This document shows positions 34,381 through 48,181 of a stretch of 64,000 nucleotides of DNA, one piece after another; position 1 is the stretch's first letter; each line of letters starts with the position of its first letter. The stretch comes from Ophiostoma sp. CBS 140.51. Taxonomy: Eukaryota; Ascomycota; Sordariomycetes; Ophiostomatales; Ophiostomataceae. Both the position numbers and the translations under genes were made by a program. The notes under the pieces were generated by a model that was given only the letters and a program-made list of their open reading frames with translations, searched no databases and was not told the origin of the DNA. The stretch lies in NCBI GenBank assembly GCA_029298735.1, contig JANSLP010000008.1, forward strand, positions 62,001 through 126,000, read 5' to 3'.

Positions 34381-37300
34381 TGACATGGTAGCCGCCTGCT
34401 TGCTCTTCTATTTTTCTCTGCTAGATTTGGTTCTTTTTGCCCCCTTTTGTACATGTTCTCCCTCGGCGCTATCCCAGGCAGCACAAGTGCGCCCAAATCG
34501 GTATCAGTACTTTCACGAACGGACCAGGGCAGCCACTAACAAGAAAAGAAACAGAACCAAAGAAGAAAGAAAAAACCGTCACCGCCGCCGTCGCCGCCGC
34601 CACTGGAGCAAGGGGAACAGCGCGTCCTCCCACTCTTCCCCTTTTCCTTTTCTTTGTCGTTTTTATTTTCTCACACCCCCGACTAGGGGCGCTAGAAGGC
34701 CCGAGGAAGCCTGCATGGAAGCTTTTCCCCCTCATTCCTCTCGAGTGGTCGCTGCTTGGCCTGGCCTCCCGCATCCCCTTTGTGTTTTTCTGTGTCCGTC
34801 TTCCACCAAGAAGCCCACAAACGCCCCAATAAACACACACTTTCTCGCCTGCCTCTTGTCCCTTTCGCACGTAACTCCGCGCGAAAAGAAGAAACTCACC
34901 CGCAGCTTACACCGGGAATATCACGAGAATATCATCTTTTAGTTTGCCCCAAAGCCCCTTCCCTGAACGTTCAACAGTTATTTGCATTTCTGATCCTGAA
35001 GGCGCATTGGCGCGCTTCTGGTCCCGACGGCTTGGCCGTCCGTCCGTCCGCTCTGTTTTATGTCTTGGGATTTAGACTTTTTTTGGCGTCTCTCCGACCC
35101 TCACTCCCACCTCTGATAATTTTTTTGACAGGACGACCCCCGATGGAATTGATGGGTTCAAAGCACCTCAACTGAGAAAGGAATCTAAATCTATTTCTCG
35201 GGTCCTCCTGGTCCTGGCGCGTGCACGCAAAAATGCAAAGTCAGCAACCAGCCCCCAAGCTCGCAAGGGAGTCCGAAAAAGTACGATGGGACGAAAATCA
35301 CAAAACGAAACAAAATAGCTCAACATTGGAAAGTAAGGAAAAGAAAACGTCACCAAAAAGCCAAAAAAAAAACGACCAAATAATCAACTGCCGGACGGCC
35401 CCGACGGAGACGACATTTTCACACTTGTTCGGAGTGGAATATTATGCTGCAATTGACAGAACAAGAAAAACTAAAAACTTGTGATCGAAGACACAAAAGG
35501 CCAGACCAGACTACGACAGGACCCATCTCGTTGTAACAAAAGTATTCCCAAGTATCCGTCTGGCCAGGGCTAGCATTATCAAAACTGGCCCCTTGTTTGC
35601 TATCCCCTCTTTCTTTTTTCACAGTCTTTTTTCTTTTTCTTTTTACTCCACTTTGAAGGACGTTAAAAAGTGGTGCTCCACGGACCAGACGGGAGTATGG
35701 ACGCGGTTGACTTGAGCTGGTCTCGCGATTTGAAAAGCGAAAGGATGGGGTGGCAGAAGGGGAGGCAACAACGACATCACTGACGACCGGTGGATTTCTA
35801 GCATCTCGATGAAGTCAACGAATGCAGTCAAAGGTCGTCAAAGGAGGGGGGCAAAGGGGATTTTTTTGTGTGCCCTCTGTGCTTGTTGTGTGCTTGTTCG
35901 TTGATTCGAAATGGAGGGTGGGGAGACATGCTATCGCAAGACAAGGGTGGTCTTCTCTTTTGTTCTCTCATGGTTCTGTTTTGCACTCTTCTTTGCGCGT
36001 ATCGTCTCATTGGTTGGATTGGATTTGACAGGGGGCAAGGGGAGGGGTGTGTCGAAGGAGAGAGGAGCACGAAAAAGACTGGAGACTGTGGTGATGATGG
36101 ACAGGGCCGGCCAGCCATCCATCCAGAGGGCCAGACTGGACCGTCAATTCTCAAAGGGTTTGGATGGAGGATCAAATGGCAGGCCTGGAACACAAACAAT
36201 GGCGACCTCAAAATCGAGTAAAACCAAGTTTGCAGATGCCGAACATGAGCATCGCCTGTTCGGAGTGGTTTTTGCATCGTCTTCGCCTCCTCTTCGTCTC
36301 CTCTCGTCCCGCCGCCATCGTCCCCCACCTGCCCACTCTTTCTTGAGAGAAACTGGAGCCTGCTTTTTTCCAACCACTACGCAAAAGAAGAGGCTCCCAG
36401 CTTGTTTTGCTGGAGGAAATGGAAAAACACTACTGTTGACAACTGAGACAGAAAAGCCCAGAGCCTCAGGCAACGACAACCAACGACCGTCGACAGAGGA
36501 AAGCACGAGGCAGCAACTCAACGTGCACGATAATGAATGACTTATCTACTGCTTCGTTTACCTGATTTTCTGCTTTACGAGCAATTGACGTCAGTTCACA
36601 CACCCTTTTTCGACACGCCACACTATGGAACACAATGTGGAAACGTTTCTCGAGGTTTTGAGTTTCTGTGAGCGCGGGCACAGACACAATCAAATCGGAC
36701 AGGGCTCTGGTGCTCTCAGACACAAGGTCGGGCCAGCCCCGTCGGTTGACGCAAGATATGCGTGAGTGGGGGTATTCGTTTTGACCCTGTTCTCTTTCAC
36801 GGAGTATGTCTGTTGTTTGTCCTCATCCCACGCAGGGGAACGCAAGTCTGTGATGTGTTGGCTGGCTGTCACAATAGTGAAAGCCGCCGTCATAATGAAT
36901 GCATATCGAATGCTTATTCGGATGTACGTCCTTTGAATACGAGTCACGACCAAAGAAAAAGAACGGGGCTGTCCAAAGACGCAATGCGATGGCATCAACC
37001 GTCCGTCATCCGCCACCCGTCATCGAAAAGAACCACTGGGCGGGAAGCATGCATGGTTAATTACAATGAATGGAAACAACTCGACAAGAAAACCAAAGCG
37101 TGTGAGAAAATACACCCAACCCAACAGAACAGCAAGGCCCATCTGTTGTGCAACAGGTCGAATGGCTTGGCAATCTACACAGCACGACGCATACATGTAT
37201 CGGTTGGCAGTTGGACATTAACAGGCAGCAGACCGTTCATTGAATCACTTCTTCACCAATCGGCCAACGTCAAACATGCACTGCGGATTTCATATTTCAC

Positions 37301-40300
37301 AACCCTTTTTCATCGGTAGGCGCGCTCGGTGCAAAGAAGCACGAAGGGCGTAAAGAAGAGGAGTGAAGAGAGAAAAATTGTCCTGTCCATGTACGTCACA
37401 TTCTCCTGATTCCTGCGCTTTGCCTCCTTTTTTCTCACCTCCCCTCCTCCCCTCCTCCCCTTTCCCCTCTCGTCTCCTGCTCACTTTGCCCTTTGTGTGT
37501 TTTATGTGTTTCGTGCGACGCTCCGCGATCTAGAATGTAGATTCCGACGATAGTGCGAAAGCTTGTAAGCTTGTACACCGTCTTTCTCCAAATGTCCGTC
37601 ATTTCTTTTGAGTATGAGAGTGTTGTACATCGCCCATGCTATCGCGTCCGCGTTAGACCAATCCTCGAGGCGACGTATAGGAAGCTGGCTCCGAGTTCTG
37701 CCAGAATAGAGAACCACAAAAAGAGGAGCCACAGGAGGTATCATGCAAAGAGGAATACTGAACGTTGAGCGTCTCTGAGGTAGAGTCCGAGTTGAAGAAG
37801 CAGAGGAGCATTCAGTCAAGAGTCTTGAATCGAGAACAGTCTTCAGAGCATCCAGCAGCGAAAAACCCACAACACCACAAAACCAAGCGAAAACGATCGA
37901 CGACGCGGACCACCAGGCCGGCCCCTTGTCTCTCGTCTCCTCCTCCTCCTGATCTCCTCAGCTCTATTTCTAGATGAACGACGCCCAGTCGCTGTGCTTG
38001 TTCGAGATGCCTCTCTTCTCGATACACACCCTCTGCTACATAGAAACACCTTGCTGTGTGTGAAATACTAAGAGATCGAAATCGACCGAAGAGCAGCATG
38101 TATGTAGATCAGGGTATAGTTTCCAGGGCTCTGTCGAACATTGGCCTGGCCGTCCTTTGCAAGACACCTGCAAGACACCTGCAACGGCTCCCAGCACTAA
38201 AAGCGCTAAACTCATCGACAAACCTATGCCCGGATGAAAAGTGCCGCCCATATTCTTGGCCTACAGTGGTTGTCCGCTGGTCTTTTTTCACCTTCTAGCA
38301 TGGAATCGTCCTTGCTCTTCTGGTGTTGGCTTTTCTCGTTTTTCTTTTCTTCCTCTTCATCCTGCACTGATCATTGATCACTGATCTCCTTGTTTACTTT
38401 TTTCTCTCTGTGTTTGGCTCCGCATTGGTGGTATTGGCAACATTGGCAGCAGGGCATAGAGTCTTGGCCCAGCGTAGATTTTAGCCGGCTTCAACTGGTG
38501 TTCTCCGTTGGTGAATTGGTTGAGTTTTTGGCGCCAACAGGCCAACAGGCGAGCTTCCCGCCTGCAACAGACGACTGTTCCGGGCTCTGGGGGGTGTGTC
38601 TGTTTCTCAGCAGCCGCTAATCGTCGCGGTACCTGCTTGTACCTTTTGTCTTTTCCTCTTTCGAGGGCACACACCATATTTACACTTGTCTGTCCACTGG
38701 TTTTACACGAAAATCAAGGCCCGTCTCTTTCTTCCATCTCTTTTTCTCTTTTTCTCCTTTTCCTTTCGAGCCCATGTTGAATCTTCTTTCTCCTCTTTTG
38801 TATTGGTGTGGTATTTCTCCTCTTTTGGTCTTTCTTTTCCGTTTTCCATTGCTTCTAGGCCGGTTTTCTGACTTCTTTCCTGGGGGGGATATGTCTCTCC
38901 CTCTTCTTGGTTTTCCGGCTTGTGACAGACCCGTCCCTCCTCTACGCAAGTCCGAAAGAAGTGATTGACAATGAACAATTGTGTGCACAAAATGATTAGA
39001 GAGTGCGAGTAGAAAAATAAAACAAAGCAGACAAACGAGAAGACAATACCCAATGACCAAACGAATACGTGCGAGCTACATGTGCGTGCATAAACCTCAC
39101 GAAGAAAGCCAGATTTTACTTCCTGTCGAGGACCTTGCAGTTGTTTCTCTACATTGTGTATCACGGAGAATTTACAGCTTTCCAGATCACGAGGAATATA
39201 TAACAAGAACACGTGTGGTGGGTGGAGGGAGAATATCAAGGGATGTGTGATGTGCAGTGTGCAACGTGCAACATGGAGATAAAGTGCAAGGCTGTCGTCT
39301 GGATACGATATACTTTGTACCCTGTCTGTTATCATTTGACCTTGTATGCGTATCAAATTGAATTGTCACAAAATATATCAAAAACAAAAGACATGAGGTC
39401 AGTTGTTTCATAATTACACACAATGTTTGCCTTCTCTTTCTTTCTTTCACCTTTTCTGTCCTCTCATTGCCTCCTCTCACACCCCTATTCACCTCCTCTT
39501 TGGATTCCCCCTCGCCGACTCCATTTGTTTCGGTCCTTTTCTTTCGTGCCCCGAGGCGCCCTGTTTGTAGAAAAGGCCAGGCTTCCCGCAGTAAATTGTT
39601 CAGTCCCGAACATATTTAGTCTTTGCCAGGCCGTCGTAACACGCCATCACCCAGTCTGTTTAGGCCTGCCCGTGACAGAAAGTACAGCGCACGTCAACTT
39701 TTTTGTTGCCTTTTTGTTACGTATTGATGTCGTACTGAATCCGTCTCGTGAAGTCTTTTTTGCGTTCCTGCAATTTTTTTAGGGCTTTCTGCCCCGAGAG
39801 CACCGAGAACACCGAAAAACAGCAAAGGTCAGTGCTTTAATGCTTGCCGTACAAGTCTACTGTATATTTTGCTCTACTTCCCCTCTTTGTCTCCAAACTC
39901 CAACGAGTCGTCGGTCATTCGCGGCTGTACTTTTGTAGTGCACTTTTGCAAACGTTGTACTCCCAAGTCCCTTGCCTAGTCTCTTACACATTCTACTGGG
40001 TAGTTGGCCTGCATCTCCAGCTCTTCCTATCGCATCGAATCGCATCAAATCGGACAGGGCCCTGGGGATCTTGCCGTATTGCTGACATGGAGGGGCACTG
40101 CACTGAGAAAGCGAGCGATAACAAGTCTGCTGAGCTTTTATCTTTCCATTGACACACACTGCAAACAAAAAAATGAGAGATACGATAAAGATAAAGAGGG
40201 AAAGGGAAAACACGAGATCGTGGTTCGTGGTGGAGGGAAAATAAAATACAGCACGGAAAAGAGACACGGAAAAAGACAATTTGACTTTTATCAGAGTGGA

Positions 40301-41700
40301 ATTTGTGTGCATTCTGCATGTACCTGTAACCCAGGAGCGAGACCGAAAAGAGAAGGCGACAAAGCACACACATGCGACTGATGCACACAAAAAGTCAAAA
40401 AGAACCTTTTTGTTGCATGGAACGTTACAATGATCTCCACCGACCCTTTTTTCACTGTGGGCGAAAAGTGAATTTTGCATTTATTCTTTGATTAATTTTA
40501 AATGGTTTATTCTAGCGCTTTTTCCACCACTGTCTTTTTGTTTTCTTCGAATTCTTTTTCTTGTTCTTTTTCGCGCCCACTAGCATCAAACACCGTCTCA
40601 ACCGCTAAAAACCGACCCCTGTCGGTCTCTTGTCAGGAGCTTTGGTTCAGCACTGAGAGAGAAACTTACAGGCCCTTCATGCATTTGTTTTCTTTTTTAG
40701 TTCCCTCGGCCGGGCTTCCCTTCTTTTCAATCCGAACAACCCACACGCAAGAGAAAGCAGCCAGTCCTTCTCTCAAAAGAGAGACGCCCCGAGATCCGTT
40801 CCCCCCTTCTTTGCCTTCCAAGCCAAATCAAATCCGCCAATGAAATGGGTGATCTAGACCTCGTCTCCTCTTTCCTCATACTGGCTTCCTGGGTCTCTTC
40901 TCCTTCTCCTGTCCATCTCACTCTCCGTTCCCATCGAATTCAGTCTATTATGATTGCACTGTAAGTCTGTGCCATAATTTTGTGCTCTTCTTCTCCGTGT
41001 TCTGCTTCTTTTCAATGCAACAGCGGGGCGCTTTCTCTGTCAATGTCACTGCGAAGGCCACGAGCCCGCCCGTCCTTCTCGAGATCTCTCTCTTCACATG
41101 CGAACAAACAAGCAAGGGGAGGTGAGAGAAAGGTGTGACCGGAGGGCGTGTATCTTAGAACTGTAGCATATGAGGTACTCGTAGGGTTGTTTTGATTGTT
41201 CTTGTTTTCCGCGAATAGTGGAGGGCTGATGCACTGCTGGAGTGGCGGGTTGCCTCCACTGTTCATCGTCGAACGCACAGAGATAGGGGCCTCGGGGTCG
41301 TGGCCGTCCCCAGAATCAAGCCCAGAACGAAAATCAAGAGACCCAGAGTTGGCCAGAACCTGGAACGGGGATGGAACAGGGTTGTCGAGTGTGGCCAGGA
41401 TGCTGCCCAGCCTTCCTTCTGCAGAGGAAAAGGCTGTCGAATGGATGGTCACGGATGGTCGACGACAATCGAAATAAAGTTTGGTGAGATGGCCGACGAA
41501 TAAACGTAGAGCAGGACCATTCTGTCCATTTTCTCGGTTCATTTGATCCTTTTGGATGTGGCTGGTGCCTCTTTTGATGGTTGAAGACGAACTCACAGGC
41601 TGTGCTGTGCCCCTTTTCTCACCCATTCCCATTCCCACACCCCCGGTCACGAACTGAACAGACACAAAGCGAGGCAGGCGATGTTGATACTGCAGTGTCA
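34381..41700. other. Gene desert, part 3
   Basis: No supported gene in about 7.3 kb. Alternating pyrimidine-rich islands on the plus strand (about 34385-34470, 37420-37500, 38640-38930, 39420-39560, 40500-40590) and purine-rich islands (about 40150-40290) stand out. An 11-bp GCAAGACACCT tandem repeat is at 38159-38180. Frames of 185-232 codons occur on both strands, none with a recognisable domain. Confidence 0.6.
38159..38180. repeat. 11-bp tandem duplication
   Basis: GCAAGACACCT twice in tandem, then a third partial copy GCAA. Confidence 0.75.
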
Positions 41701-44700
41701 AAGAAGACATGGAGTATGTACATGGCAGTACAACTGAGTGGAGTTCTTTGAACCCCCTTCAATTGTTGTGAACAAGAACGGCATAATCTGTCTCTCTCTA
41801 TTCACGATCTTGGATGGAGACGATGGCATGGACGATAACCCTTCCACTGCAACCCTATTCTCCAGATTTGCTGTGATTTTTCCCTTACGTCCTGCCCCCT
41901 TTGAATATTTCTTCTTCACTATTTTGTCCCGCCTATTGTTATCTTGCCCACACGAGAGATCGTCACATGGACAATGCGAGACATCACAAAACTACGGTAC
42001 GGAAGATGTACGGAAAACAAAAACAAAATACTTTGATACATCAATAAAACCTAGAATATTCCTCGATTCTCGCAAGGCAGACCTGCACAGACGATCGTAT
42101 GTGTATATTGCACACCCACACCCACCCACTTCAAGTCCACTGCTGCACGCCCTCGCTTTTGTCGTCCAACCGCCCACAATATATATATTCCACTCTCGAC
42201 CACTGCCAGTTGCCTTTGCTGGTCTAGACCCAAAGACCAAACGACGACCAAACAGACCAAGTCGACCAAATTGACCAAATCAGAGACCAAGCACTCCCAA
42301 CTACTCCCAAGAAGAGACCGCCCGCCCTGCAAAGGTCATGGCGCAATCGTACATCTCCACTCAATGTATAGGACTTGTAAACTATCGTGAAGTGTATATC
42401 TCCATAAGGCGATAATAGACGGTAATAAGATGTGCAAGTAGGGCAAAACTCTAATGTGTCGATCTAATGGCCTACCCAACGGTTCCGCCTCTTGACCGGT
42501 GTCTTCCTCGGTAAAGAGCAAAGAATTCAACGACGCAATCGATATTTGACAAGGACAGCCGGGCTGAAACGGGCTGAAGATCAATGAAGGGTTGAGTGAG
42601 TGGACATCATGGACCGGGCGAGACTGGGCGAGAACGACAACATGATGCTTTGACCAGTCCATATGGATACCCGGCAGTACATACGCAGACTCTGAATTAT
42701 CATAACTGCCCCGTGTGTCCACATCCCGAGTGGCTCAGGTTGTCAAAGGGTCTTCGCGGAAGAGTGCCGCTCAAGATCATAGAGCTCCATCTAACGGTTG
42801 GTAGAAGCATGGTTTCTGTTCCCACAAGGCGAAAGCTACCCACTCGGCCCTCTCACTCGGCCCTCGTTTGGTTCTGTTTGTTGTCGTCGATGCAACTCAT
42901 CCCAAAGAGATGCATGTTGTCTCATCACATGTGCTCCTCCTCCTCAGATGTGCAGACTGCACGGCCACGAAAGGGGGAAACCGCAACGTTAAAGGTTGCT
43001 TTTAGACCAAGGGATGCCGAAGGGCTGCAGGACATATGTCGTATGAAGGTGATGAAGGGACCAAAAGGGTGATGGACCCATCCAAGAAGAAAGAAGCTCT
43101 TGTCCACTACAAGTATGTGGTATTCTACATTGCCCCAGATTTGATTGTCTTGATGCAACACGTTCCATGGTAATCCACGATCGACGACATGTGGTCGAGG
43201 AGTCGTTGTGTGGTCACTACGCATTCTTGTCTTTGATTCTGATTCATATGATTTACGTGGCTCTTCTGTCCTTCTTTTAACTTCTACTCGACACCATTAT
43301 CCACCTACAAGCATCCAACTGTCTGTGTCTGCACGAGGCCGGGACTCGGCACGATATCGATATCAGTCTATCCCAAGATGGATGGGCTCCGTCGACAACC
43401 AGAAGGCCGGATGTGGTCAAGACAAACCGGACGGAACACTACCCCAGTGTTTGTGCTCATCTCTTCCATTGTCGATGGCGGGTAAATAATCAAGAGGAGG
43501 ATCACGATGGAAAGGGATAAAGGTCAAAGCCATGGGTATTTAACCTGCGGCACAGCCATCCACTCTCTTCTCCCTGGCCATTTATTTTCCTCCACTACGA
43601 TGCCCCCATAATCGTCGTTCGGGTTCCGCTAACGAAAATCAAAGACTCGAGGCCGTCGACGACCCTTCACCGCTCCATACCTCGTCTCTTGGCTTGATCT
43701 TTCAACGGACACATCTCGACTCTTCTCAGGCCATGGCTCGGCTCGTTTGCCCCATACAAGAAGGTCCGGGATGGAAGCGGGAGACAGTGTGACTGATGAC
43801 AACAAAGTTGATGAGGAACGACCGTCAAGAAAAAAACAAAACATTGCGAGAATAGATTACCTCTTTCGTCTCCCGTCCTCCCCTGACCATCGGTGTACCT
43901 CGTCAGCAACAAAATATCCGCCCGGAAACAAACGAAAACCCACGATCCTGGTCACAGGACGAAACGGGAAGAGGGGAAAGAGGAGCGAAAGAGAAGGGAA
44001 GGGACTCGCCGAGTGTCGGCGGTGACATTCGCGGAAAGAAAAATAAATGAGGGCAGAGTTGAGGGCATCATAAATGAAGAGGCCATGAAGAAGAGACGAA
44101 GGCGAGCCAGGCGACAAGGTGTAAACACGGCAAGGGCGGGAAACCGAGAGAGAAAAAGGTGAGGGGAAAGGGAACGCAAAGAAGAATTGAGGTAAGACGA
44201 GGCGAAGCGACGAACAGGTCACGCACTGTTCCGTCTCTCGTGCCGAGAAGACCTTTCTGCTCCTCTTCACCTCGCCCTCTTTGATACTTCTGTCGTCATG
44301 CCGTCTCATTTTCTGTCCTCTTTTCTCTGGATCTTTATGTTTGTTGACCATTTTCATATTGCCAGTACCAGGCCGGAACGTTCCCTTTTCCCAAATGACG
44401 ACTTTGTGCCCTGACGCCTTGACATCGTTTTCCTGGTTACGCCCTCACTGTCCTCTTTTGATTTTATATTGCCCGATATCACGCCCGCACGTATTAATCT
44501 ATTCTGCCTCTGTCCGAAGGAGCATTTTGTGAGGCTTGGACCGCGTCAACTCGTTCCTACACGGTGACTGGAAGCTGCACCATAAGACCAAGCATCAGCA
44601 GAACTCTGGTTTTGCAATATATCAGCCTACATCTCCGTCACGTCCCTTGCTTGGCAGCTTTGCCTCCTGTCCGAGCACCTGGTAAGAGCCCTACAGACTC

Positions 44701-47700
44701 GCATCTTCCCGCCCCTGTCAGCGATGTCGGAGAGATGAAGAAGGAAGAGGAAACGAGGATCAATAAAGAAGAAACAAAAGCTCAAGGGACACGGATTGCT
44801 GAGAAAGTACGGACAGAAACCTTCGTTGCAGGCCAAAGCCGTCAAAGTTGATGATACTCTCGGGCAATGTATCTTTCGAACTTTGCTTGCTAAGTTGTTT
44901 GGAAGGGAGACAATGCGGGAGACAACAACGAAAAGGGGGTCACAAGATGGCTGAGCAATGACGCCAACAAGATTCGTCATATTGACAAGGTGTTCTAGTG
45001 AACATTTGCCATATGCTATATTGTCATCTCCGAGGCGACCCTCGGACCACGGGCAAAGCGTGGATACGATATCAAAACGACAACATCACGATGGAAACCC
45101 GATAGCCTGCCTAATCTCTTGAGTTTCAGTCTTCAATCTCGTCACTCGAACCTTGCAGACTTATTTGTGTTATCTGAGCAGAGGCTGTGTGAAATGCCTG
45201 GAAAAAGATGGTCATGGTACAATGAAGGTGACAGATATCAAAGAGTACAATTAGTGACTTCTCTTTTACCATATTCTGTTGGTCGACGAGAAAGATAGGG
45301 GAATGAGATGAGAGACATGTTTAATCTAATAAACAGCGTGCGCGCTTGTATAATGCACAATGATATCATTTCGCCTGTTTAAACCTTTGATATCGCTTTC
45401 TGCTGTTGTCTCGGAGGCCGCGTCGGCGAAAGGGTATGGGGGCCTGGAAAAGACACCAAAGAAACAAAAGACCCTGTTATTTTCTGTAACAGTCTGTTGG
45501 ATATCTATATTGGACTGCATACAGACACTGTCATATGCAACGGCAATGTGTCTGTGTGCCAATATCGTCAAAAGAAATACAAGGCTGTGAGAGGCTAATA
45601 TGTATCACGAGAAGCTCAACGACCCCCAAATAAGGACAGATGTCATAATATCATGGAAAGAAGAGAAGAATAAAAGAAGCTAATGCAATACGACAATATT
45701 TCAGTCACATTGAGGGAAAGAGAATGAGTGAATATGAGCAAAAGAAGAAGAAAAATATAGCAGGTGAGACTTGATATGAGAGTGAACATCCACGACGGTG
45801 TGGGCACAAATCAAGTCATCGTGACAAAAACAAGCCCACACCAACAGACAAGGAAACAAACAACACACAATCATACAACAGACAAATACAGTCTATGGGC
45901 ATGGGATACAAAATGTTGGCAGCTGTCACCAGCAGACGAATAAGATGCAACGGATAGAGAGAAGAAAGACTTGTTAAAAGATGCATCAATCTAAACGAGA
46001 GCTAATAGGAAAGAAGAGTGACCAAAAGGAGACTGCGTATGAGGCGTGACCAACATTTCATGTCTCTTTCTTCTCATTTTATGGTTTTCTTCTTCTCGTC
46101 GTCTTCTCCGGCTAATTAATTCCCACACTCCTGGTTGAGCCCTTTCTTTCCACTTTTCCTTGCAGTATCTTGCAACTTCACAGTCACCTTTTTAATCTAT
46201 TGCTCTGTCCATTTAGTGGTGTGTATACGTGGACAGCATTATTGCAACCCTTGGCCGTGCTGTTGGTCTCGGGGCATTTTTGGTCCTCGTCTTTCTATTG
46301 CGCTGCTGATTTAATATATATTCCTAATCTTGCTTTGTCTCCATTCATAGTGGAGGGGGGGTGTAAACAAATTCTGAAAGAATGGGACATAATAGGGAAA
46401 ACAGAAGGCTTGATTTAAAGGGTGCAAGTCAATATAAATTTTTTGAAGAAAATGGGAAATAAATTTTTTTTTCATTTTTTTTTTCATCTTTCTTTCTCTG
46501 TCTCTCCCAAAATGCTCCAGCTAACACTCAAACTTTTATCACCCCCACACAGATACTATCCGGATGGACAACCGAGAGTGGTCGTTCTCGAGGAGGTTGT
46601 TGGGTGACAAATCTGTTGTATCAAGTTACTATCTTTTGATTCTCTCCTTCTTAATTCATGCGACTTGATCGCCTCTCACACTTTTTCTCTGACCTCTCAT
46701 GACCCCCATCTTGACATCCTGACCGATGTCGCCCCGTGCCGAATGGACGATAACACCATCCCGTCCTTCTTCCTTCTCGTTTACCCCATATTGTGACTCT
46801 GCGAGCTTCGCACTTTCCTACAAACTGTCCAAAACCTTCATCCTTGTAACTTTTATATCATCCTTTATCTAAACTTCTACCACTGAATGGCAATGCTTGG
46901 ATAGACCAGTGGCTTGGTAGGAGCCCCAGCGCGCGAGATATTAAAGGGAATACATACGGCCAAGTCCAAGACGGGATGATATTGATATACTTCTTGTCTG
47001 CTGCATTCAACGCGACCCTGAGGCTCCTAGAAAAAAAGACACCGGAGTCCTGCAACCAGGATGCGAGTGCAGAGAAACAGTGCTGTAGACCGACGGCACG
47101 TTCCAAATTTAGAATCAAGAAAGAGGCAAGGTGAACGAACATATGGATTAATATTTGAGATCATATCTCCGAGTGAGATGACGACAATGAAAGGACGCGT
47201 ACGCATCGGTAATGTAGTTATGACGTGAACCAAACATAGCATGGATGTGTTTTTCACAGAGAGAACAAGACGAGGTATGAATGATATAAAAATAGAAGTC
47301 ACTCGAACGAAAAGAAGGAAGTCAACAACATCGGAGAATTAACTGATAGAAAAGACCTTACACGTACCGCATGAAGAGGCTCTTGGTTTGTAGTCTCCAA
47401 TCGCAATACATCATTTGTACAACTGCCAGATGAAGTAATTCTATTTTTAAACCATAAGAGCCGTGTAGACAACTTGTGAGAAAAGTGAATTGCATATTTT
47501 GATAAAATGGGAAACTATCAGTCCCTACTACCCTGTAAACGTCGTAAGAGCCTCATATCATGCATCTTGCTTCTTGAACTCACATGATAGTTTGAATATG
47601 AAACAAGGCTGGCAGATGTTGTGATTCACTGTTCATTGTGCCACAAGCTGTGAGCACAAAATTGAGCAAGTTCTCTTCATTGTCACTAATTAGGACATAA

Positions 47701-48181
47701 GTTTCGAAGAAGTCTACTTGCATTTGCAGTCACACATCGCCACCTTGTCAGTCTCCTGCACCGCGTGAGAACTAGCTGGATGACCCGCCGAATCGGGGAC
47801 CTTCACTCATCCTTAATCCTTCTCCGACGGGCCAAAGTAAGTCTAATTCAACCCCCAAAAAAACCCCGAAACCGAGAACGAACGGCGAAGATGAGATAAA
47901 CAGTCTTGGTATGTGTATTTCTATGGTAAAAACAACGAAAATAATGCTCTCAAACGACGAGCCACGAGATGCTAACTAACGCACAGCCACCACCAGTCTC
48001 CCTGACGTCGTCATCGCACACCGTCATAAAAAGAATATAAAATAGAATTGGTATCATTACTTCCAGGAAACCAGGAAACCCCGCCTACGTAGAACAGCGT
48101 CGTACGCCGTACGCTGTACGCTGGGCTCACATTACATCCTGCTCTGTCTCACAGCTTGCCCTTGTCATCGCCGTTCGACAG
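41701..48181. other. Gene desert, part 4, and 3' flank of the GPX gene
   Basis: No supported gene. The stretch 44800-47900 is the most AT-rich part of the desert and has short frames only. T-rich tracts lie at 46438-46500. Just beyond the GPX stop are a CCAGGAAA direct repeat (48063-48078) and a GTAC heptad repeat (48102-48122). Confidence 0.6.
48102..48122. repeat. Three GTACGCY heptamers
   Basis: GTACGCC, GTACGCT and GTACGCT in tandem, 60 bp beyond the GPX stop codon; the same GTAC-plus-three-bases heptad pattern as at 19423 and 30085. Confidence 0.75.

Noticed and set aside
41012..41710. 232-codon minus-strand frame
   Set aside because: No recognisable domain, no coding bias; in the same compositional setting as other chance frames of the desert.
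47781..47842. Short frame MTRRIGDLHSS… ending at a GTAAGT donor-like site, possible first exon
   Set aside because: No convincing second exon or acceptor with matching frame could be followed, so it is not supported as a gene.
23215..48181. Centromere, RIP-mutated transposon island or tRNA/5S cluster as explanation of the gene desert
   Set aside because: Base composition is not strongly AT-rich, no long repeats or transposase/reverse transcriptase fragments were seen, and no tRNA B-box (GGTTCGANNCC) or 5S-like sequence was found by eye.
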